Shown here: positions 57,401 through 64,000 of the stretch, piece after piece
Numbering within the stretch: the first letter of the stretch is position 1
Layout: each line of letters begins with the position of its first letter
Source of the DNA: Atherinomorus stipes
Taxonomy: Eukaryota; Chordata; Actinopteri; Atheriniformes; Atherinidae
DNA length: 64,000 bases
Reading direction: 5' to 3'
NCBI GenBank assembly: GCA_023101725.1
Contig: JALJCO010013447.1
Coordinates: 383,001-447,000, forward strand
The notes under the pieces: generated by a model
Databases searched by the model: none
Told to the model about the DNA's origin: nothing
The model's input: only the letters and a program-made list of their open reading frames with translations
Translations under genes and position numbers: made by a program

Positions 57401-60400
57401 AAGTTTCACTTTCTGTTTAAACATTGTTGCCTTGTCGTGTCTAATGTCCAACACAGCACTTGCGCTCTTCAGTGAAGCTTTGCTTAAAAGCATTGGAATG
57501 TTCGCTGGGAAAACCTCTGTTTCTATTTTGCACCTGATCTGTCCAATCTTTGCTGGTAAGGTCACTTTTCTTGTTAAGTGAACGACTTTGCCATCACCAA
57601 ATCTGAATGGCCTAGCACTTATTTCACCCACTATTTCAAGCATTTTACTTTGTGACAGTCCACTTGTGTAATCTTCAAGCCATTTTTCCCCACACACTGT
57701 TCTTGTGCAGGCTGTGTCAATCACTGCTGACCCTAGAGCCTCCACCATGAAGATTTCAGCATGTGATAATGGTTCATTGGAAAACAAAGTGATATTGAAT
57801 TCTTCATATTCACTCTTTTTTCCTCATCCTTTGTCAGTTTGACACTTTCTCCTTTGTGTGGACAGTCTTTTGCCCAGTGAAAAGTGCTCTGACAAACTGC
57901 ACATCTCGTTCTTCTGCCACGTTTATCAAAGGGATTTGTGCCTTGCGTAGCTGTTTGGGGCTGTTGGCTGTTGGGTTTACTTTCTCTTTTACTGGATAAC
58001 TTGTGTAATAAGCGCACTCACTGTCTAAAATGGTCTGCAGCGCGTTGCTGCCCTCTTGTGGCGTAGTGACGTAACCAAAATTCTTTTTAAAGCTGATTTC
58101 ATATCAGTGAAAGAAACACTTGAGCAAGCCGTAAGCACTAGCTGTTTATCTTTTACGTTGAGCCCAGCAATATCCAGAAGTTTAACGGCTAGCACAGCAT
58201 CTGGGAGTTCCATTTTATACGAACAAATCTTGTTGTACCGCCGCTCGAACTCGACAATGTAGTCCCCCATAGACAGGCCGCCATCTCGAGTGATCCGATC
58301 GAACTCCGTGTATGCCTCGTACTGCCGATCCTTCTCTTCTTTTAAAAACACTCTCTAACTTTGTCAAGACTGTAGTCATACCAGTGTCAGAATTCAAGCC
58401 ATCAGCGGCAATTTCCAGCGCTTTCCCTTGCTCTTTCCAGTGAGTAATAAGGTAACTGCTAGCGCCTGTTTTTTCTTCTCGGTCGGTGACTCGCCTCCAG
58501 ATTTCGATCTCATTTTTCCAAGTTTCGTACGACTTCTTCTTGTCAAAGGGCGATGGAATCTTGTAATTACCAGCAGCAGCCATCCTGCTACCAATGTCAA
58601 CTCAATAACCAGACCGAGTTTGGCGAGAACTTCGTTTTTACTCCGTTTTTTACCACCTCCTTTCCATCAGCATACATCGATATCACAGCACCTTCTCACG
58701 TCATCACGCGGTATTTTCCAATCTTTGCACACATGTGCAGTAAGAACTCCACAGCTTAACACCCTGGACCCTGAATACACGCAGAGGGGGGAGAGTGACG
58801 AGTGTGTGACGTGTACCTTCCCCGTGTATCTTCCCGTGTATCTACCCGTGTACCTACCCGTGCATCTTCCCGTGCATCTTCCCGTGTACCTACCCGTGGA
58901 TCTTCCCGTGCATCTTCCCGTGTACCTACCCGTGCATCTTCCCGTGCATCTTCCCGTGCATCTAACCGTGTACCTACCCGTGTTCCTACCCGTGTATCTA
59001 CCCGTGTTCCTACCCGTGTTCCTACCCGTGTATCTACCCGTGTTCCTACCCTTGTATCCACCCGCGCTCCTACCCGTGTACCTACCCCTGCATCTTCCCG
59101 TGCATCTAACCGTGTACCTACCCATATACCTACCCGTGTTCCTACCCGTGTATCTACCCGTGTTCCTACCCGTGTATCTACCCGTGTTCCTACCCGCGCT
59201 CCTCCCCGTGTACCTACCCGTGTTCCTACCCGTGTACCTACCCGTGTATCTACCCGTGTTCCTGCCCATGTTCCTACCCTTGTATCCAGCCGCACTCCTA
59301 CCCGTGTTCCTACCCGTGTACCTACCCGTGTTCCTGCCCGTGTACCTACCCGTGTTCCTGCCCGTGTACCTACCCGTGTTCCTGCCCGTGTACCTACCCA
59401 TGTTCCTACCCGTGTTCATGCCCGTGTTCCTACCCGTGTTTCTACTCGTGTTCCTGCCCGTGTACCTACCCATGTTCCTACCCGTGTTCATGCCCGTGCT
59501 CCTACCCGTGTTTCTACTCGTGTACCTACCCGTGTTCCTGCCCTTGTTCCTACCCGTGCTCCTACCCGTGTTCCTACTCGTGTTCCTACCCGTGTTCCTA
59601 CTCGTGTTCCTACCCGTGGATCTACCAGTGTTCCTACCCGTGTTCCTACCCTTGTATCCACCCGCGCTCCTACCCGTGTACCTACCAGTGTATCTACCCG
59701 TGTTCCCACTCGTGTTCCTACCCGTGGATCTACCCGTGTTCCTACCCATGGATCTACCCGTGTACTTACCCGTGTATCTACCCTTGTACCTACCCGTGGA
59801 TCTACCCTTGTACCTACCCGTGTACTTACCCGTGCATCCCCCGTGCACCTACCCGTGCATCTTCCCGTGCATCTAACCGTGTACCTACCCGTGTTCCTAC
59901 CCTTGTATCCACCCGTGCTCCTACCCGTGTTCCTACCCGTGTATCTACCCGTGTTCCTACCCGTGTATCTACCCGTGTTCCTACCCATGTATCTACCCGT
60001 GTTCCTACCCGTGTATCTACCCGTGTTCCTTCCCGTGTATCTACCCGTGTACCTACCCGTGTTCCTGCCCGTGTTCCTACACTTGTATCCACCCGCGCTC
60101 CTACCCGTGTATCTACCCGTGTTCCTGCCCGTGTATCTACCCGTGTTCCTACCCGTGTATCTACCCGTGTTCTACCGTGTTCCTACCCGTGTTCCTACCC
60201 TTGTATCCACCCGTGTCCGGGCACCCGTGTTCCCACTCGTGTATCCACCCGTGTTCCTACCCGCGCTCCTACCCGTGTACCTACCGGTGTATCTACCCGT
60301 GTTCCCACTCGTGTTCCTACCCGTGGATCTACCCGTGTTCCTACCCATGGATCTACCCGTGGATCTACCCGTGTACTTACCCGTGTATCTACCCTTGTAC

Positions 60401-61777
60401 CTACCCGTGGATCTACCCTTGTACCTACCCGTGTACTTACCCGTGCATCCCCCGTGCACCTACCCGTGCATCTTCCCGTGCATCTTACCGTGTACCTACC
60501 CGTGTTCCTACCCTTTGTATCCACCCGTGCTCCTACCCGTGTTCCTACCCTTGTATCCACCCGCGTTCCTACCCGTGTATCTACCCGTGTTCCTGCCCGT
60601 GTATCTACCCGTGTTCCTACCCGTGTATCTACCCGTGTTCCTACCCGTGTTCCTATCCGTGTTCCTCTACCCGTGTTCCTACCCGCGCTCCTACCCGTGT
60701 ACCTACCGGTGTATCTACCCATGTTCCCACTCGTGTTCCTACCCGTGGATCTACCCGTGTTCCTACCCATGGATCTACCCGTGGATCTACCCGTGTACTT
60801 ACCCGTGCATCTACCCTTGTACCTACCCGTGGATCTACCCTTGTACCTACCCGTGTACTTACCCGTGCATCCCCCGTGCACCTACCCGTGCATCTTCCCG
60901 TGCATCTAACCGTGTACCTACCCGTGTTCCTACCCTTGTATCCACCCGTGCTCCTACCCGTGTTCCTACCCGTGTATCTACCTGTGTTCCTACCCGTGTA
61001 TCTACCCGTGTTCCTACCCGTGTATCTACCCGTGTTCCTACCCGTGTATCTACCCGTGTTCCTTCCCGTGTATCTACCCGCGCTCCTACCCGTGTATCTA
61101 CCCGTGTTCCTACCCGTGTATCTACCCGTGTTCCTACCCGTGTTCCTACCCGTGTTCCTACCCGTGTTCCTACCCGTGTTCCTACCCGTGTATCTACCCG
61201 TGTTCCTACCCGCGCTCCTACCCGGTTCTACCCGTGTTCCTCCCGTGTTCCTACCCGTGTATCTCCCGTGTCCTACCGGTCTCCGGCGCCTTGTTCCCCC
61301 GCGCTCCTCCCTGTCCCCCGGCCTGGCCGGCTACCCGTGTTCCTGCCCGGTATCTACCCGTGTCCTACCCATGTATCTCCCGTGTTCCTACCCGTGTATC
61401 TACCCGTGTTCCTACCCGTGTATCTACCCGTGTTCCTACCCGTGTATCTACCCGTGTTCCTACCTGTGTATCTACCCGTGTTCCTACCCGTGCACTGGGA
61501 GACTCAGAATGTTCCTCAAGCTGCAGAAGATCCGGTCCATGACTTCAGGGTCTCGGCTGGATCCGAACTCTGTGGCCACGATGGACTGATGAATGTCTGA
61601 GGATGACAGGTCATGCTCTCATTGATGCTCACATGCCCACGATCGATAATCAATGATCGATCGCTTACCTGTCTGTTCGGACACCTGCAGTGGCTCTCCG
61701 TTGCAGAAGGCTCCCTTCCCCCGTCTCGCTGTGAACATCTTATCCTCCACACAGCTGTACACCACCCCGAACTCCAC
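51341..61777 (-). CDS. impa1: impa1, inositol monophosphatase 1, last four exons (partial gene)
   Basis: Exons in transcript order 61777-61669, 61596-61488, 52195-52044 and 51468-51341 join in phase to 165 residues and TGA at 51343-51341. The enzyme hydrolyses inositol monophosphates to free myo-inositol using Mg2+ and is the lithium-sensitive step of phosphoinositide recycling, in the cytosol as a dimer. VEFGVVYSCVEDKMFTARRG, VATEFGSSR, AAINMCLVALG, YEIGIHVWDVAAGSLIVSEA and DLMSRRIVAANN follow the IMPA1 order. The Asp of WDVA is a metal ligand of the IMPase C-terminal motif. NMCLVA, DLMSRR and the C-terminus fit IMPA1 better than IMPA2. The N-terminal half, with the other metal-site motifs, lies beyond 64000. 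Introns are 72 bp, 9292 bp and 575 bp. The gene converges on rnf31. Confidence 0.93.
51590..52038. repeat. Tandem repeat filling the last impa1 intron
   Basis: Units contain CCAGGTGGATCATAGTTCTG, GTCCAGGTCT and a TTGGATCAGGTCAG or GGGTCGGT variant, about 40-46 bp, roughly ten irregular copies. On the transcribed strand it begins about 5 nt after the exon donor (GTACCTGGACCCTGGACC). Confidence 0.9.
52044..52195 (-). CDS. impa1: impa1 penultimate exon with metal-site motif
   Basis: 152 nt: one base completing Gly, 50 codons, one base into the next Gly. Reads VRGAGTAAINMCLVALGCVE then YYEIGIHVWDVAAGSLIVSE and AGGVLMDVE. WD-x(9)-EAGG is the C-terminal metal-binding signature of the IMPase family. 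The acceptor TGTATTCAG and the first ~20 exon bases are the sequence repeated in the adjoining 62-bp array. I place the true boundary at 52195, because only there does the coding sequence continue as IMPA1. Confidence 0.92.
52196..54051. repeat. 62-bp minisatellite built on the impa1 3' splice site, about 30 copies
   Basis: On the minus strand each unit has a C/T-rich tract (CTCTCCCCCCTCTG), CATGTATTCAG and then GGTCCGGGGCGACGGCACGG, which copies the first 20 bases of the exon at 52195 with at most one or two changes. About 20 bp more (TCGTTGCTCACTCGTCA) closes the unit. The last, true copy is the exon boundary itself. 62 is not a multiple of 3, but there is no stop in any minus frame over long stretches. 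A single further unit lies on the far side of the copia element (58762-58818). Confidence 0.96.
54052..54221 (-). repeat. 3' LTR of the copia element (170 bp)
   Basis: Starts, on the minus strand, TGTTGTGCAGTAAGAACTCC and ends GAGTCGACA. A 25-bp segment directly after the initial TGT is in opposite orientation to the same segment of the 5' LTR. Confidence 0.9.
54222..54243 (-). other. Polypurine tract of the copia element
   Basis: On the minus strand a run of A followed by a run of G (then AGATT) immediately before the 3' LTR, the expected plus-strand primer position. Confidence 0.75.
54305..55225 (-). pseudogene. Copia pol: end of reverse transcriptase and RNase H
   Basis: Two frames (55225-54602 and 54592-54305) are separated by a frame break. 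The region holds the connection segment (LKSKIGQLLWVARQNRPDMM), RNase H motif VVFSDSSLGN, RSTLAGETIALADGVDSA and VTDNHSLVDAL, the usual catalytic-residue neighbourhoods of copia RNase H. Not functional as read. Confidence 0.85.
55230..56111 (-). pseudogene. Copia pol: reverse transcriptase
   Basis: Begins in the frame 56111-55572 with STRWVCTLKE and KARLVARGFEE. It continues, after a frameshift near 55580, through ELNSIDIKAAFLQGE (first catalytic Asp) and HVDDF (about 55277-55291, the YVDD-box equivalent), with an in-frame TAA at about 55433. The stops make it a pseudogene. Confidence 0.85.
56118..56893 (-). pseudogene. Copia pol: second half of integrase
   Basis: SDNEGEF (second catalytic Asp region, about 56872-56893) is separated by a stop and frameshift near 56865 from the rest: YSPWSNGLLERHNQTL with the catalytic Glu (about 56770-56815), GYSPYQLVFGQNPNLP and an acidic tail. 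Confidence 0.85.
56894..57787 (-). pseudogene. Copia pol: protease and first half of integrase
   Basis: Protease with VIDTACTRTVCG (DTA in place of the more usual DSG/DTG, about 57702-57725). Then the pre-integrase zinc region with LHRQFGHASVERVQKLL and CETCNRY (H-H-C-C), then YLHAIDHFTRFSAG with the first catalytic Asp (about 56998). The frame is lost shortly before the second catalytic Asp. Confidence 0.87.
57788..58583 (-). pseudogene. Copia gag
   Basis: ATG at 58583, overlapping the primer-binding site: MAAAGNYKIPSPFDKKKSYE, then, after a frameshift around 58340, GDYIVEFERRYNKICSYKME, a stop at about 58022, and a CCHC knuckle CAVCQSTFHWAKDCP (about 57866-57910). The order matches copia capsid plus nucleocapsid. 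Two breaks. Confidence 0.87.
58580..58594 (-). other. Primer-binding site of the copia element
   Basis: Directly after the 5' LTR: TTGGTAGCAGGATGG, close to the complement of vertebrate initiator tRNA-Met (TGGTAGCAGAGGATGG, a two-base difference). This is the primer used by most copia elements. Confidence 0.75.
58595..58761 (-). repeat. 5' LTR of the copia element (167 bp)
   Basis: Starts TGTTAAGCTGTGGAGTTCTT and ends GAGTTGACA on the minus strand. Three bases shorter than the 3' LTR because of one small indel. Confidence 0.9.
58762..58818. repeat. Detached single unit of the 62-bp array
   Basis: GGACCCTGAATACACGCAGA and GTGACGAGTGTGTGACG: one array unit cut off from the rest by the copia insertion. 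It shows that the insertion landed inside an already existing array. Confidence 0.92.
58819..61487. repeat. 12-bp minisatellite built on the impa1 5' splice site, about 222 copies
   Basis: On the minus strand the unit is CACGGGTAGGAA or CACGGGTAGATA. The exon at 61488 ends ...GTGCACGG and the intron opens GTAGGAACACGGGTAGATA, so the unit is the exon/donor junction itself. Blocks of about 240 bp recur at about 59690, 60226 and 60725. Two frames are open on each strand (V-G-T-R-V-D-T-R or N-T-G-R-Y-T-G-R); the exon's own frame hits TAG in the first unit. Confidence 0.96.
61488..61596 (-). CDS. impa1: impa1 exon
   Basis: 109 nt; acceptor CATCCTCAG at 61597, donor GTAGGA. Reads DIHQSIVATEFGSSRDPEVM and then SLRNILSLPVHG. 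The VATEFGSSR and PVHG words align with IMPA1 VTELGSSR and PVHG. The last five bases, CACGG, are part of the repeated 12-mer. Confidence 0.93.
61669..61777 (-). CDS. impa1: impa1 exon
   Basis: 109 nt; acceptor TTTCCTCCGCCAG, donor GTAAGC. VEFGVVYSCVEDKMFTARRG then KGAFCNGEPLQVSEQT, matching IMPA1 EFGVVYSCVEGKMYTAR and FCNG. It is separated by only 72 bp from the next exon. Its frame stays open upstream through the whole 24-bp array. Confidence 0.94.
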
Positions 61778-61789
61778 CTGGCGGAGGAA

Positions 61790-64000
61790 ACACACCTGTA
61801 ACACCTGCAGGACACACACCTGTAACTCCTGCAGGACACACACCTGTAACACCTGCAGGACACACACCTGTAACACCTGCAGGACACACACCTGTAACAC
61901 CTGCAGGACACACACCTGTAACTCCTGCAGGACACACACCTGTAACTCCTGCAGGACACACACCTGTAACTCCTGCAGGACACACACCTGTAACACCTGC
62001 AGGACACACACCTGTAACTCCTGCAGGACACACACCTGTAACTCCTGCAGGACACACACCTGTAACTCCTGCAGGACACACACCTGTAACTCCTGAAGGA
62101 CACACACCTGTAACACCTGCAGGACACACACCTGTAACTCCGCAACACACACCTGTACCCTGAGGACACACACCTGTAACACCTGCAGGACACACCTGTA
62201 ACACCTGCAGGACACACACCTGTAACACCTGCAGGACACACACCTGTAACTCCTGCAGGACACACACCTGTAACACCTGCAGGACACACACCTGTAACAC
62301 CTGCAGGACACACACCTGTAACACCTGCAGGACACACACCTGTAACTCCTGCAGGACACACACCTGTAACACCTGCAGGACACACACCTGTAACACCTGC
62401 AGGACACACACCTGTAACACCTGCAGGACACACACCTGTAACTCCTGCAGGACACACACCTGTAACTCCTGCAGGACACACACCTGTAACTCCTACAGGA
62501 CACACACCTGTAACTCCTGCAGGACACACACCTGTAACTCCTGCAAACACACACCTGTAACACCTGCAGGACACACACCTGTAACTCCTGCAAACACACA
62601 CCTGTAACACCTGCAGGACACACACCTGTAACTCCTGCAACACACACCTGTAACACCTGCAGGCCCCCTGCAACTCCTGCAGGACACACACCTGTAACAC
62701 ATGCAGGACACACCTGTAACATTGCAGGACACACACTGTAACACCTGCAGGACACACACCTGTAACTCCTGCAAACACACACCTGTAACACCTGCAGGAC
62801 ACACACCGCAACACCTGCAGGACACACACCTGTACTCCTGCAAACACACACCTGTAACACCTGCAGGACACACACCTGTAACACCTGCAGGACACACACC
62901 TGTAACTCCTGCAGGACACACACCTGTAACACCTGCAGGCCCTGACTGGCCGCCCCGTCCCCCGCCCCCGCGGCCCCGTCCGCCCCCCGCGGCCCCCGCG
63001 GCCACCCGTACCGAGGACACACACTACCGACCCCACCGCAGACACACCGTACATGGGGACACACCCTGTACTCCTGCAGGACACACACCTGTAACACCTG
63101 CAGGACACACACCTGTAACTCCTGCAGGACACACACCTGTAACTCCTGCAAACACACACCTGTAACTCCTACAGGACACACACCTGTAACTCCTGCAGGA
63201 CACACACCTGTAACTCCTGCAGAACACACACCTGTAACACCTGCAGGACACACACCTGTAACTCCTGCAAACACACACCTGTAACACCTGCAGGACACAC
63301 ACCTGTAACATCTGGAGGACACACACCTGTAACTCCTGCAGGACACACACCTGTAACACCTGCAGGACACACACCTGTAACTCCTGCAGGACACACACCT
63401 GTAACTCCTGCAGGACACACACCTGTAACTCCTGCAGGACACACACCAGTAACTCCTGCAAACACACACCTGTAACACCTGCAGGACACACACCTGTAAC
63501 TCCTGCAAACACACACCTGTAACACCTGCAGGACACACACCTGCAACACCTGCAGGACACACACCTGTAACACCTGCAGGACACACCTGTAACACCTGCA
63601 GGACACACACCTGTAACACCTGCAGGACACACCCGTACCCTGCAGGACACACCCGTACCGCAGGCCCCGTACCGCAGGCCCCCGCCCGAAACCCCGACCC
63701 GCGGCCCCCTGTACCCGCAAACACACACCTGTAACACCTGCAGGACACACCTGTAACACCTGCAGGACACACACCTGTAACTCCTGCAGGACACACACCT
63801 GTAACACCTGCAGGACACACCTGTAACATCTGCAGGACACACACCTGTAACTCCTGCAAACACACACCTGTAACTCCTGCAGGACACACACCTGTAACAC
63901 CTGCAAACACACACCTGTAACACCTGCAGGACACACACCTGTAACACTTGCAGGACACACCTGTAACATCTGCAGGACACACCTGTAACACCTGCAGGAC
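61790..64000. repeat. 24-bp minisatellite in impa1 intron, about 92 copies, running off the window
   Basis: Plus-strand unit contains CACACACCTGTAACACCTGC then AGGA. Minus-strand units read GTGTGTGTCCTGCAG|GTG, close to the true exon acceptor (GTGTGTTTCCTCCGCCAG|GTG). The main variants are ACACCTGC and ACTCCTGC. GC-rich damaged stretches lie at 62640-62665, 62940-63060 and 63640-63720. Eight-codon periodic frames (V-C-P-A-G-V-T-G and similar) are artefacts. Confidence 0.96.

Larger units (their letters stand above)
54052..58761 (-). mobile_element. Ty1/copia-type LTR retrotransposon, 4710 bp, degenerate
   Basis: LTRs 58761-58595 (5') and 54221-54052 (3') on the minus strand begin TGT and end ACA. 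The insertion lies inside the 62-bp array with an approximate 5-bp target duplication (CCCCG at 54047-54051, CCCTG at 58762-58766). The primer site resembles the initiator tRNA-Met 3' end (TGGTAGCAGGATGG, about 58594-58581) and the polypurine tract is A-run plus G-run (54243-54222). Internal order gag, protease, integrase, reverse transcriptase, RNase H is the copia order. At least seven frameshifts or stops make it inactive. I count about eight substitutions between the LTRs, so the insertion is not recent. Confidence 0.92.

Noticed and set aside
54052..58761. Endogenous retrovirus
   Set aside because: Integrase precedes reverse transcriptase, the primer site fits initiator tRNA-Met and no envelope frame is present: a copia-type retrotransposon.
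61516..63991. A 790-codon minus frame that continues into a real impa1 exon
   Set aside because: The exon has a good acceptor at its IMPA1-homologous edge and the upstream part is a pure 24-bp array. I treat it as intron and report the readthrough possibility as a finding instead.
1..64000. CRISPR array, since there are many regular repeats
   Set aside because: Repeats are contiguous without unique spacers, the gene context is a vertebrate genome with introns, and there are no cas genes.
1..64000. tRNA, rRNA or other structured RNA genes
   Set aside because: I looked for cloverleaf ends, A/B boxes and rRNA-like blocks outside the arrays and saw none I could support; a covariance-model scan would be decisive.

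Overview
This is vertebrate, almost certainly teleost fish, nuclear DNA. It has GT-AG introns, fish-type LINE fragments, a hAT MITE with an 8-bp target duplication, an animal Ty1/copia element, and two host genes that read clearly as vertebrate orthologues. About two thirds of the window (roughly 43 kb by my addition) is tandem repeat. There are more than a dozen unrelated arrays with units of 10 to 65 bp, and nearly every long open frame here is a by-product of one of them.

Host gene 1, plus strand, 8840-26.46 kb: the 3' part of rnf31 (HOIP), the catalytic E3 subunit of LUBAC, which makes linear ubiquitin chains. Nine exons can be placed: 8840-8938, 17819-17908, 17986-18079, 19239-19357, 20084-20197, 20309-20375, 20449-20539, 22575-22743 and 25670-25735. 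They encode the linker after RING1, the IBR, RING2 with its catalytic Cys, the linear-chain-determining region and the C-terminus, about 302 residues, in phase at every junction. RING1 and everything upstream lie outside the window. Every long intron is filled with its own minisatellite, and the 3'UTR carries another.

Host gene 2, minus strand, 61777-51.30 kb: the last four exons of impa1 (inositol monophosphatase 1): 61669-61777, 61488-61596, 52044-52195 and 51341-51468. They encode about 165 residues including the WD-x(9)-EAGG metal-binding motif. The two genes converge tail to tail across 25 kb of arrays and mobile-element debris.

Layout. 1-5.3 kb: 17-bp and 18-bp arrays around a LINE endonuclease relic. 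5.3-8.6 kb: three further LINE relics. 9-17.7 kb: a 20-bp array in an rnf31 intron, interrupted by a 2.5-kb fold-back transposon and a 0.67-kb MITE. 18.4-25.6 kb: four more intronic arrays plus a 0.95-kb MITE. 27.7-33.7 kb: 10-, 11- and 65-bp arrays. 33.7-45.6 kb: an 11-kb array of about 10-bp units split by a LINE 3' end. 45.6-47.6 kb: MITEs and a LINE relic. 47.6-51.2 kb: a 47-bp array. 51.3-64 kb: impa1, whose introns are arrays, one split by a dead 4.7-kb copia element.

Most unusual observation: several arrays appear to be amplified splice junctions. In the 9.3-kb impa1 intron, the 62-bp array next to the acceptor repeats the 3' splice site plus about 20 bp of exon, roughly 30 times. The 12-bp array at the other end repeats the exon/donor junction CACGG|GTAGGAA, over 200 times. 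The intron upstream holds a 24-bp array that repeats a pyrimidine tract plus CAG|GTG in frame with the exon. In rnf31 several arrays start within about 20 nt of a 5' splice site. Other points are a LINE/array junction captured and re-amplified, a MITE carrying two perfect TCTCGCGAGA motifs, and a 25-bp inversion distinguishing the two LTRs of one element.
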